A stretch of DNA of 64,000 bases, from NCBI RefSeq assembly GCF_023702635.1, contig NZ_CP098455.1:2852001-2916000 (forward strand). The letters are read 5' to 3'. Both the position numbers and the translations under genes were made by a program. How positions within the stretch are numbered: position 1 is the stretch's first letter; each line of letters starts with the position of its first letter. The notes beneath the pieces are model-generated. The model was given only the letters and a program-made list of their open reading frames with translations. It searched no databases and was not told the origin of the DNA. Source of the stretch: Spongiibacter taiwanensis. GTDB taxonomy: Bacteria > Pseudomonadota > Gammaproteobacteria > Pseudomonadales > Spongiibacteraceae. Below, one piece after another: positions 8,297 through 16,404 of the stretch.

Positions 8297-9286
8297 TTAT
8301 TTGACGGCGGTCTTGGCGAAGACTTTGCTCAGCTCAGTCAGGCCAACCACGTCGGTGACGTTGGAGTAGCCCACCCGGTCGCCGATGGTCCAGCGGTAGA
8401 GGGACTGGAAAGAGATAAAACTACCGTAGGCGGTGTGCCAGGGCGCAGCGGCAATGGCGCTGCCGAAAATTTCCCACTCTCTGCCCTTGGCATCGCGCAG
8501 CTGCACCCGCCGGAACATGCCGAGCATGCCACTGTTCTCGCCAGTGACGGTGGCCGAAACGACGCCGCAGGATTCGCCATCGACCACCACATAGCCGAAG
8601 CGGAAGGTGGTGTATTTTGGCGTCTTGTCGCTGACGTCCAGGGACATGATTAAATGGAAGGCGAGATCGTCGCCGAAACACATATGCATCCACGACACCG
8701 GCGCCGCATTCCATTCCAGCCGGGGCCCCCAGCTCCGATCCAGGCCGTCAACACAGTTAACCTGGTAGCGTTTGCCGTACAGCTCCAGCTCACCGGTAAT
8801 ACGGCCGACCAGATCGTAGTGCCCCTTGGTCCAGCTGTCGCCAGCACCGGTGGCCTCCTCAAGGTTGCTGAAGGCGTCAAGCATCGGGTTGTGGTCCGGG
8901 TCCAGGGCATCGAAGGGCGTCATAATGCCGGCGAAGTTCAGATCAAAGCGGCACAGTTGGTCCCGGCTCTGGTACTTGAAGTGGTAGTTTTTGCCCGCCT
9001 CGGAGGCCTTCAGGGACAAGCCGTTATCCAGGGTGAAATCGGAAAACCTAGCCGGTGCCGGCAGGTGCATTGGGGCATCGGCGAATTCGGCTTCAAAGGC
9101 GTTATGGCAAATGCCCTTGTTGATATACACCGATGACAACACGACCCCGACATTGGGCCGAGCTAACACATAGGCGTTGCCGCTGATGGATTCCTCGGGG
9201 ATGGAAAAAATCAGGAAGTAGGTTTCAGCATAGGTTGGGTCATCTGACTGGTGATGGTGATACTCAAGATCTGCATCGGTAATCAT
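8297..9286 (-). CDS. SWGPR-motif protein B, function unknown
   Basis: 329 aa. Close paralogue of protein A over its full length: the N-terminal ETYFLIFSIPEESISGNAYV corresponds to ETMFIIFSVPEACISGSLYV in A; ARPNVGV, FSDFTLDNGL and NCVDG followed by SWGPR (185-189) are shared. The C-terminal ends also align (RVGYSNVTDVVGL against RSGYSHIADFTGL), so this is a whole-gene duplication. No signal peptide or membrane segment. It lies between proteins A and C with gaps of 21 and 54 bases, consistent with one operon. No enzymatic motif was recognised. Confidence 0.75.
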   Translation of the reverse strand: MITDADLEYHHHQSDDPTYAETYFLIFSIPEESISGNAYVLARPNVGVVLSSVYINKGICHNAFEAEFADAPMHLPAPARFSDFTLDNGLSLKASEAGKNYHFKYQSRDQLCRFDLNFAGIMTPFDALDPDHNPMLDAFSNLEEATGAGDSWTKGHYDLVGRITGELELYGKRYQVNCVDGLDRSWGPRLEWNAAPVSWMHMCFGDDLAFHLIMSLDVSDKTPKYTTFRFGYVVVDGESCGVVSATVTGENSGMLGMFRRVQLRDAKGREWEIFGSAIAAAPWHTAYGSFISFQSLYRWTIGDRVGYSNVTDVVGLTELSKVFAKTAVK

Positions 9287-9340
9287 TGTTCGATATCTCT
9301 TTACGTATGAATTCTGCTGTCGGGCTCTACCGGCAGGGTG

Positions 9341-10285
9341 CTACTGGTGGAAATGGACATAGTCCTTGGCGAACTCCAGGTACTTTTTGTTCCAGCAGAA
9401 TTCACACCAGCCTGAGCCGGAAACGCCGTCGATTTTGACTGCGGTGGGAGCTTCCCGCAGGGTGATCATCGGGTCGGCATTGAACTCGGTATGAGTGAAC
9501 GCGGTGCAATTGATGGTGGTGGTGCGACCGGAGGAGTCCTTGGCCACCACATCAATGGTGGTGTGGAACATCTGGTCGTTGAAGGCGTAGTCGTAGTCCA
9601 CGCCAGTGATCTGGGCCATATGCTGGTCTTTGAACACGTAGCCGCGCAGGCTGACCTGGCCGAAAGACTGCATTTCGAAGAAAAACACCGCTGATTCGGC
9701 GGTGGTGGCATGGAACCATTTGTAGTGCTGGTTCAGGCCCCATACCCGTGGTCCCCAGGAGTGATCCCGCTGACAAAAGCCGTCCAGGTCAAAGGTCTGA
9801 CCCGCTACGGTCAGGCTGCCCTTGGCGGTGCCGTGCTGTTCTGTGCGGTCCAGGCCGTAATAGGGTGGGCAGCCTTTAGGGTGTGCGCTAGCCGGATAGG
9901 TGGGATGAAGGGCATCAAAGCGACAGTTAAGCTGGATTTTTTCGCCCTGGAAATTGAGGTCTACGCTGACCAGTGGTTCGTCGATGCAGTGCTCAAAGCC
10001 GCCGATTTTCCAGTGGTAAAAGTCCATGCTGTCGGGAACTTCAGTATCAGGGATGCGCTCTTCGATGTCGGCGTCAACCGCGGGACCGCAGACTTTGACG
10101 GCTGCCGCGGCGACACCGTCTTCAACCCAAGTATAGACAAAGGCGGCCAGGCCAATTTCCGGTTTAGAAAACATATAGGCTAGTGCTTCGCGGCGGCCGC
10201 CTGAAGGCTGATCTGTCAAATTGTGGCGATTGCCGTGTTCCACCGGGTAGCTGGGCAGGTCTGAGGTGACGTGTTCGAGTGCCAT
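9341..10285 (-). CDS. SWGPR-motif protein C, function unknown (divergent relative)
   Basis: 314 aa. Shares with A and B the central block of a small beta domain (GTAKGSLTVAGQTFDLDGF) followed by a polar run and SWGPR at 176-180, then a WFH segment where A and B have WVH or WMH. Its N-terminal half differs, so it is a more distant member or a sister family. GGAGCG lies just before the ATG. It is the first of the three in transcription order, about 60 bases after a hairpin that follows the TonB receptor gene. Function unknown. Confidence 0.7.
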   Translation of the reverse strand: MALEHVTSDLPSYPVEHGNRHNLTDQPSGGRREALAYMFSKPEIGLAAFVYTWVEDGVAAAAVKVCGPAVDADIEERIPDTEVPDSMDFYHWKIGGFEHCIDEPLVSVDLNFQGEKIQLNCRFDALHPTYPASAHPKGCPPYYGLDRTEQHGTAKGSLTVAGQTFDLDGFCQRDHSWGPRVWGLNQHYKWFHATTAESAVFFFEMQSFGQVSLRGYVFKDQHMAQITGVDYDYAFNDQMFHTTIDVVAKDSSGRTTTINCTAFTHTEFNADPMITLREAPTAVKIDGVSGSGWCEFCWNKKYLEFAKDYVHFHQ

Positions 10286-10312
10286 GGTAACGCTCCGTTG
10301 ATAATCTGGTTG

Positions 10313-10348
10313 TTTTAGGGGCGCTGCCCTTGGCGGACGCCCCTAAAA
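10313..10348 (-). terminator. Intercistronic hairpin after the TonB receptor gene
   Basis: Perfect 11-base inverted repeat: TTTTAGGGGCG at 10313-10323 and CGCCCCTAAAA at 10338-10348, with a 14-base loop. It lies 30 bases beyond the receptor stop and 28 bases before the start of SWGPR protein C on the same strand. The stem carries its own terminal T run, so it could end transcription or lower read-through into the downstream genes. With so little room for a promoter behind it, partial read-through is likelier than a full stop. Confidence 0.6.
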
Positions 10349-10377
10349 CATAGGCTGAGAGAAAGTCTGGATAGGTG

Positions 10378-12654
10378 TTAGAAGTGGTAACCCACAGTGA
10401 TACCTGCGGTTCTAGGTTCCATGAAGTTGTCCTGCCCGGTGTTGGCCAGGTCGGTCACTTCGATGCGATAGGTGGCCACCTCTTTGTCGCCCAGGTTTTT
10501 TGCCCACAGGCGGACAAAGAATTTCTCGTCGGCATGGGTGTAGGTGACGTTGGCGCCCCATACGGAATAGCTCTTCAGGGTTGCCGCGGTCTGGTTAAGA
10601 ATGTCGCCATAGCGCTCTGCCACGTAGGTGCCGTCAATCTGAGCAGAGACATAACCTGTGGCGACGGGCCACTCATAGCGGGCGACCAGGTTCGCGGTCT
10701 TGTTCGGTGCTTCACCCATTTCAGTATCCATTTCGGTACCTGCCCGGATGACGCCCTCGACTTCAGTGTCCAGATAGCTTACCCCCAGGATGATATCCAA
10801 TCCCTGCATGGGATTGGTGAAGACTTCCAGTTCGGCGCCAGTGATGCTGGCTTCCCGGTTCTCAAAGAACTGGCCCAGATTCTCAAAGCTCAGCGCCTGA
10901 TAGTCTTTGTAGTCGTAGTAGAACGTCGCCATATTGACCCGGGTTTTGCCGTCCATAAAGGACAGCTTGCCGCCGACTTCATAGGCATTGAGGGTCTCCT
11001 GATCGTAGGGGAAGGCTTCGGGGGCCAGGCCAAGTGGGACCACGCCGACATTAAAGCCGCCCGCTTTCACACCGCGACGGAAGGATGCGTAGTAGAGCGC
11101 CTCATCGGTCGGTGTCCAGTTGGCCTGCAGCGTGCCGGCATAGCTGTCCTTGTCGATCTTGGTCAGATCGCCTGCGCTACTGGGGGTGAAAATATTGCTT
11201 TGCAGGGTCTGTTCAATAGTGATGTTTGGCGCGCGAAAATCCGACGGACCATCGAAATCAAAATCAGCCACCGACACGTAGTACTGATAGGTGCTTTGAG
11301 AGAAGTCCTTCTTGTCGTTCTGGGCGCGCAGACCGGCGATCAGCGTCACCTCCTCGGTGAGGTAGTAATCAAATTGACCGAACAAGGCGTAGGCTTCCAC
11401 CTCAATATCATTGGTGGTGGCTTGTAAAATACCGCCATCGGGGTCATTGGGGTCCACCAGGCCGTTGAACACGTTCAGGTTCAGGCCGCCATCGGCATCC
11501 TGATTCAAGTAGTACACACCGACGGTGAGGTTGTACTTGTCCGCCTGTTTGTTCAGGCGCACCTCTTGGGAGAAGTGTTTGGACTCGTAGAACGAGTGGT
11601 AGTTACAGATACTGACCGGGCTGGCATCGCAGTCCTCGGTCAGCTCGAAGTCCTGGTCCAGCAAACCGGTGATGGCGGTGATGGTGAGGTCGTCCAGGTA
11701 AAAATTGTTGGTTAACAGAAAGCTGTTTACCTCGTTGCTGGCCCAATCGGCGCTGTTGTGAGCCACTTTGAATGGGTCGGCATCTTTTGGCTGACCCAGT
11801 CCGTTGGTGGGTGCAAACACGATATCGTCACCCTGTTTCATCATCGGGTTGAGGTTGTCACCCACCAAATTGCCCTCTGCCTCGCCAGATTCAAACTTCA
11901 GCAGGGCTTCCCATTGTTCGGAGACGTCATAAAGCGCCTGAAAGCGGAAAGCATTGAAATTACCTTCGCGGAAGTCATCCCGGCCGGGATAGGTGTTCTC
12001 GGTAAAGCCATCGTGGCTGTCGTGGAAGGCGCTGATGCGCAGTTTCAGTTGATCATTCACTGGCAGATTGAGGCGGCCTTCACCGCGCAGAATGCCGTCA
12101 GTGCCCGTGGTGCCCTCGGCGTAGGCGCTGAACTCATCCTCGGGTTTCTGGGTGAAGAAGGAGAAAGCACCGCCGGTGGCGTTGCGGCCAAACAGGGTGC
12201 CCTGGGGGCCCTTGAGAATTTCCGTACGGGCCATGTCGTACAGGGAGAAGTCGACGGTGCTGCTGGAGATCATGTAGAACTCATCAACGAATCCCGCCAC
12301 CGGTGATTCCGCGCCATTGTTCAGGTCGGTATTGCCCACGCCGCGGATAAACAGGTTGGTGGTCAAGCCCTTACCGACAAAGTGGCGACGAATTTCCACG
12401 TTGGGCGATTGCATGGCGACGTCCGCCGCATTTTTGAAGTTGAGCGCTTCCAATTGCTCTGCCGAAAACGCCGAGATGGCGATACCGACATCGCTGGCAG
12501 ACTCTTCGCGCTTTTGTGCGGTGACCGTGACTTCTTCCAATACGGATCCCCGCGTTTGGCTCAGTGCATGCTGGGGTAGAGTCAGGGTTGCCGCGCAGAC
12601 GGCAGAACCGATCAGGGAGAGGCGAAAACTTTTATCTAAGGGCCGTTTTTTCAT
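10378..12654 (-). CDS. TonB-dependent receptor
   Basis: About 758 aa outer-membrane receptor. Signal peptide (SLIGSAVCAATLTLPQHALSQ), TonB box and plug start (VLEEVTVTAQKREE), plug markers NLFIRGVGNTDL and GPQGTLFGRNATGGAFSF, and a 22-strand barrel ending in ITVGYHF with the terminal Phe of outer-membrane proteins. The VTAQKREE type belongs to the receptor group common in degraders rather than a recognisable siderophore receptor. Start taken at ATG 12654 (MKKRPLDK) with GCAGGA 8-10 bases upstream; the longer frame to 12720 adds a poor leader. It likely imports the substrate of this cluster. Confidence 0.92.
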   Translation of the reverse strand: MKKRPLDKSFRLSLIGSAVCAATLTLPQHALSQTRGSVLEEVTVTAQKREESASDVGIAISAFSAEQLEALNFKNAADVAMQSPNVEIRRHFVGKGLTTNLFIRGVGNTDLNNGAESPVAGFVDEFYMISSSTVDFSLYDMARTEILKGPQGTLFGRNATGGAFSFFTQKPEDEFSAYAEGTTGTDGILRGEGRLNLPVNDQLKLRISAFHDSHDGFTENTYPGRDDFREGNFNAFRFQALYDVSEQWEALLKFESGEAEGNLVGDNLNPMMKQGDDIVFAPTNGLGQPKDADPFKVAHNSADWASNEVNSFLLTNNFYLDDLTITAITGLLDQDFELTEDCDASPVSICNYHSFYESKHFSQEVRLNKQADKYNLTVGVYYLNQDADGGLNLNVFNGLVDPNDPDGGILQATTNDIEVEAYALFGQFDYYLTEEVTLIAGLRAQNDKKDFSQSTYQYYVSVADFDFDGPSDFRAPNITIEQTLQSNIFTPSSAGDLTKIDKDSYAGTLQANWTPTDEALYYASFRRGVKAGGFNVGVVPLGLAPEAFPYDQETLNAYEVGGKLSFMDGKTRVNMATFYYDYKDYQALSFENLGQFFENREASITGAELEVFTNPMQGLDIILGVSYLDTEVEGVIRAGTEMDTEMGEAPNKTANLVARYEWPVATGYVSAQIDGTYVAERYGDILNQTAATLKSYSVWGANVTYTHADEKFFVRLWAKNLGDKEVATYRIEVTDLANTGQDNFMEPRTAGITVGYHF

Positions 12655-12984
12655 GGTGGTTCCTGCTTTCTTATTTGTGTCGTAGTGATGCGGTCGTTTG
12701 TTGAGGGGGCGTAATCCCACTGCCGAAAAGGTTATCAGATGGTGTTTTTAAAAATCAACCAAATTTTTTAATTTGAAAAATTGTATAAAAAACATATTGT
12801 TATATTTTTTAAGTTGAAAAAACAGAACATATCACACGGTGTTTTTATGGAGGTTGGGCAAATTTTGAAGGTTTTGCGGCGCGGTCTTGGGAGCCGGGCG
12901 CAAGGAATTTCGGGGGGCGGCAGCAGTGCAAAAGTACACCGCGGTCGCTAAAAGCGAGCGAGTTTGACGGCCAGATGGGAGTTG
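12655..12984. promoter_or_regulatory. AT-rich intergenic region before the TonB receptor gene
   Basis: No gene is seen in these 330 bases. Positions about 12740-12840 are strikingly AT-rich compared with the surrounding GC-rich DNA and hold several imperfect dyads, for example CAAATTTTTTAATTTG at 12760-12775 (6-base arms) and ATATTGTTATAT near 12794. A short stem TCGCT-AAA-AGCGA at 12945-12957 follows the regulator stop. The AT-rich part most likely holds the receptor promoter and the binding sites of the neighbouring double-TetR regulator; no clean -35/-10 pair could be fixed. Confidence 0.45.
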
Positions 12985-14280
12985 TCAGAGGTCAGACGCG
13001 GCTTGTTGAGGTTCGGACTTGGCGGTGGGTTGCAGCAGAATTTCAGCGGCGTTAATGAATTCCTCAGCCGGAATCAGTGCTTGATCTGAAATCGCTTCTT
13101 GCAGCATCGAGCGGCCTTTGATCCAAATACCAAATGTGGTGGCATTGCCGCGGTCGACGCTGAATTGGGCAGGCCAAAAAGCATTACCGGCCCGATAGGT
13201 TCCCCAGCCATCGATTTGCCTAAGATGGTTGATCAGGGGGTGGAGGAGGTGATCCTGTCTGGCGAGCAAGCAGGCCTGTCCGGTCAGGCGGGAATACTCA
13301 TTGTAGAACCCGGGTGGCTTTCCTTCATCTGCGGATCGGGTCAGTACCCGCAAATAATCGGCCCACTCCTTGATATCGCGTTGGCGTTCGGGGACTTTGG
13401 TGGGGTCGAACTGGGCCGGGAGCTCCCGCAGCAATACATGCCACAGGGCCTCGTTGGAGAAGTTCGCCATATTGCCAAAATGGTAAGCAATGGCGGCGGA
13501 GGACACGCCTGCCTTGGTGGTCAGGGTGCGCAAGCTCAGGGCATTCAGGCCCTTTTTGCGGATGGCATCGCCGGCCAAATCCAGTAGTCGGTTGGCCAGC
13601 TCTGAGCGTTCGTGGGGTTCAAAGTCCGGAAACTGAGCAGAGTTCTTATTGAGCCAGCGTATTACCTCACCTCGGCGGGATTCGGGCTCGGCGTCAAAGC
13701 TGCCGCTGAGAAGAGCTTTGATGCTTTCATCCATGAGCAGCTGATAGTTAAGGTCATCCGCCAGCTCGTAAATGTAAAACTCCTCCATAAACAGGTAGCA
13801 GCACAGTGTTTCGGCAAACTGGGGGTGGTAGGGGATATCGCTGCGGGCCAGTATTTGTTGCCAGAAGTCAATCCGCATGTCGTGCCAGCGCTGAATCTCG
13901 GCGCGGGATGACAGGCCCTGATCAAATTTTGCGATGACCTCTGACCAAAAGCGTGCAGTGTTCAGCTTGCTGCGTTGTTGCAAATAGCTGCGTAAGAAGG
14001 TGGTTAGGGTAGCCGAGTTGATGGGCATACCCACCAGTTGCTGAGCGAGCTGATTGTGAAATTCGCTGTCTAATGCGAATGCCCTCTTTTGCACCGCCCG
14101 GATCAGTCCCGACTTGTTTTTGAAGCGGCTCGTGATCGGCGTGTTGGAACAATTGGCTGCAGCGGCCACATTTCTGATGGAATAGTTTTCCAAGCCCAGA
14201 TTGCACACCAGCTCGAGGGAGAGGTCGATGAGCTGCTCGGCAAGGTCGTCGGGTTTTTCCATGGCGGTACGGCGGTTCAC
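12985..14280 (-). CDS. Tandem double-TetR transcriptional regulator
   Basis: 431 aa carrying two TetR-type DNA-binding domains. The first is at about 13-65 (LIDLSLELVCNLGLENYSIR, VAAAANCSNTPITSRFKNKSGL); the second at about 227-280 (LLDLAGDAIRKKGLNALSLR, LTTKAGVSSAAIAYHFGNMANF). Each is followed by a helical region of about 140-150 residues, so the chain looks like two complete TetR proteins fused head to tail. Most TetR proteins are about 200 aa dimers; a fused pair could act as a pseudodimer. GTG 14280 or ATG 14262 may be the start. It sits upstream of the receptor gene and probably controls this cluster in response to its substrate (inference). Confidence 0.82.
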   Translation of the reverse strand: MNRRTAMEKPDDLAEQLIDLSLELVCNLGLENYSIRNVAAAANCSNTPITSRFKNKSGLIRAVQKRAFALDSEFHNQLAQQLVGMPINSATLTTFLRSYLQQRSKLNTARFWSEVIAKFDQGLSSRAEIQRWHDMRIDFWQQILARSDIPYHPQFAETLCCYLFMEEFYIYELADDLNYQLLMDESIKALLSGSFDAEPESRRGEVIRWLNKNSAQFPDFEPHERSELANRLLDLAGDAIRKKGLNALSLRTLTTKAGVSSAAIAYHFGNMANFSNEALWHVLLRELPAQFDPTKVPERQRDIKEWADYLRVLTRSADEGKPPGFYNEYSRLTGQACLLARQDHLLHPLINHLRQIDGWGTYRAGNAFWPAQFSVDRGNATTFGIWIKGRSMLQEAISDQALIPAEEFINAAEILLQPTAKSEPQQAASDL

Positions 14281-14466
14281 TGGTTGGCGTGGGTTTGGGG
14301 GCCGGCTTGCCCTTCTGGCAGCCAGCGAATCTTTGATGTTATGGACTTATTTTCGTTCTGTAAATTTCCCGGTTGCTTTTGTCCGGCTTGCTCATGCTGG
14401 TTGTAGCCCTTGGGGCGGTCGAATCGGTCAAGCTTGTCACTCGGCCCACTCCCTTTTGCAGCGGAA

Positions 14467-15318
14467 TTAGCCTTTGCGCTCACCCAACTTTTCGCCCAGT
14501 CGGGTTGGGCTGGTGGCAGTAAATTTGCTGTCCCAGTCCATTCGGTCTTTGGCAAACAGCAGAATGACGGTGGAGCCCAGCTTGAAGCGACCCATTTCCT
14601 CGCCTTTTTTGAGGCTGATCGACTCGCTGCGGGGATACTCCACCCGGGTCAGCTGGCGGGGCGGCGGTGCCACTTGGCCAGCCCACACCGTCTCGATGCC
14701 GGCCACGATCATTGCGCCCACCAGAATCATTGCCATGGGGCCGGCGGGGGTGTCGAACAGACAAATGAGTCTTTCGTTACGTGCAAACAGACTGTTGACG
14801 TTTTCTGCGGTGGTCTGGTTTACCGAAAATAACTGCCCCGGCACATAGATACTCTGGCGAAGCTCGCCATCCAGGGGCATATGCACCCGGTGATAGTCTT
14901 TGGGAGACAGGTAAATTGTGGCAAAGGCGCCGTCGCGAAACTGACTGGCCAGGGCCTCGTCGCCGCCGAGCAGCTGGCTGAGGGAGTAGTCCTGCCCCTT
15001 GGCTTGCAGGATGCGGGCACTGGCGATGCTGCCGATTTGACTGATGGCACCATCGGCGGGACAGGCAGCGCTGTTCTCATCCGCGCAGATTGGCCGCGCA
15101 TCAGCTTTCAGTGCCCGGGTAAAAAAGGCATTAAAGTTGGGGTAGCTTTCTGCTTCTCCCTCGATTGCCTCGGCCATGTTCACTTTATAGCGCTGGATAA
15201 ATTGCTTGATCAGCAGATTTTTCAGCCACGGTGTCTGACACTCGGCAAGCCGACCTACCAGCCGCGACAGCAGCTGTTGGGGGAGGAGGTATTGCAGGAT
15301 GACAAAAGCAATTTTCAC
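14467..15318 (-). CDS. psd: Phosphatidylserine decarboxylase proenzyme
   Basis: 283 aa inner-membrane enzyme converting phosphatidylserine to phosphatidylethanolamine. The self-cleavage motif LGST lies at 247-250 in RFKLGSTVILLF; Ser249 becomes the pyruvoyl group of the small subunit. The catalytic histidine region is YLSPKDYHRVHMPLDG, and NERLICLFDTPAGPMAMILVGA precedes the processing region, as expected for the bacterial short form. It neighbours a rhodanese, rsgA and orn, an arrangement known from Pseudomonas. Length and motifs are complete. Confidence 0.95.
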   Translation of the reverse strand: MKIAFVILQYLLPQQLLSRLVGRLAECQTPWLKNLLIKQFIQRYKVNMAEAIEGEAESYPNFNAFFTRALKADARPICADENSAACPADGAISQIGSIASARILQAKGQDYSLSQLLGGDEALASQFRDGAFATIYLSPKDYHRVHMPLDGELRQSIYVPGQLFSVNQTTAENVNSLFARNERLICLFDTPAGPMAMILVGAMIVAGIETVWAGQVAPPPRQLTRVEYPRSESISLKKGEEMGRFKLGSTVILLFAKDRMDWDSKFTATSPTRLGEKLGERKG

Positions 15319-15420
15319 GGCGTGTCCTTGAGTCTGGTTAACGGTGTCTGGCGATGATGGTTGGTAACGGTCGAAACGCGTTGTTAATAGGCCGCGTTGT
15401 CAGATTTTCGCAGCCCATCT

Positions 15421-16269
15421 TCAGGGCATATTGGCGCTGCCGGAGCTGGCCTGCTCGCCGGTCTCGATAGGGGTATCTTCCCGGTTGCCCCACTCGCCCC
15501 AGGAGCCGTGGTAGCCCTTGATGTTGGGGTAGCCCAGTATTTTCATCAACAGGTAACTCAGGCCCGAACGATGGTGGGTCTGGCAGTGGGTGATAACGGT
15601 TTTGTCCGGCGTAATGCCCAGTTCGTTGAGGCGCTGTTGCAGTTCGTTCAAGTCTTTGAAGCGCAGGTGGTTGTTCTTGTCCATCAACTCCAGCCAATCC
15701 AGATTGACCGCGCCGGGAATGTGTCCGCCTCTGGCGGCAACCACTTTTTCGCCGCTGTATTCCTGGGGGGAGCGGGCGTCCCAAATGGCCAGCTGCGCGT
15801 TGTCGAGCAGGTGGATGAAATCTTCAATTTCGGCGATGGGGGTTGTGTTGATTTCGACGCTGACCCGGGTTGGGCTGGCCTGGTGTTCACCGCTTTCGAC
15901 CGGGTGACCTTCTGCCAGCCAGGCGTGCAAGCCGCCGTCAACATAGGAGTAGAGCTGGTGGTCAATGGCGTCCAGGGTCCAGATCAGTCGACCCGCCCAG
16001 CCGCCGCCTTCGTCGTCATAACACACCACATGACTGTCGGGTGTCAGGCCAATGCGGCTGAACAGAGACTCGAGCGCCGCCTTTTCCGGCAGTTTGCCCA
16101 CCGCCGGCTTTTCCCCCCGCTGCAACTCGCTGGGGTTGATATGAACGGCGCCTGGAATATGGTGGCGCAGGAAATTGTCCTGGCTGCAAACATCGACGAT
16201 CAACAAGTTGGGATCGTCGAGGTCAGTCACCAGGTCCCGGGCTTGGATGAGTAATGGCCAGTCTTTCAT
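15421..16269 (-). CDS. Two-domain rhodanese (sulfurtransferase)
   Basis: About 282 aa with two rhodanese domains. The N-terminal inactive domain (LLIVDVCSQDNFLRHHIPGAVHI, GGGWAGRLIWTLDAIDHQLYSYVDGG) is followed by a catalytic one with Cys in VITHCQTHHRSGLSY, then GYHGSWGEWGN. Transfers sulfane sulfur from thiosulfate or 3-mercaptopyruvate to cyanide or another thiol. The active loop is CQTHHR rather than the common CRKGVT, so substrate preference is not assigned. ATG 16269 is chosen over GTG 16305 because ACAGG lies 7-8 bases upstream. Placement beside psd matches Pseudomonas. Confidence 0.88.
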   Translation of the reverse strand: MKDWPLLIQARDLVTDLDDPNLLIVDVCSQDNFLRHHIPGAVHINPSELQRGEKPAVGKLPEKAALESLFSRIGLTPDSHVVCYDDEGGGWAGRLIWTLDAIDHQLYSYVDGGLHAWLAEGHPVESGEHQASPTRVSVEINTTPIAEIEDFIHLLDNAQLAIWDARSPQEYSGEKVVAARGGHIPGAVNLDWLELMDKNNHLRFKDLNELQQRLNELGITPDKTVITHCQTHHRSGLSYLLMKILGYPNIKGYHGSWGEWGNREDTPIETGEQASSGSANMP

Positions 16270-16404
16270 AGTTAACCTGTCGTCGTTTTGTTGGGTTGTG
16301 GTCACGGTGAAACGGAAACTGCCGCTTTGATGGTGTTATGGGCCGGATTGTAACAGTTTGCCGCCCCGGTTGAGTTGCTTGGACACCCTTCGCAGGCAAA
16401 AGGC

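Noticed and set aside
10375-11427. 350-codon plus-strand frame opposite the first TonB receptor gene
   Set aside because: Antisense shadow; the receptor frame has signal peptide, TonB box, plug and terminal Phe.
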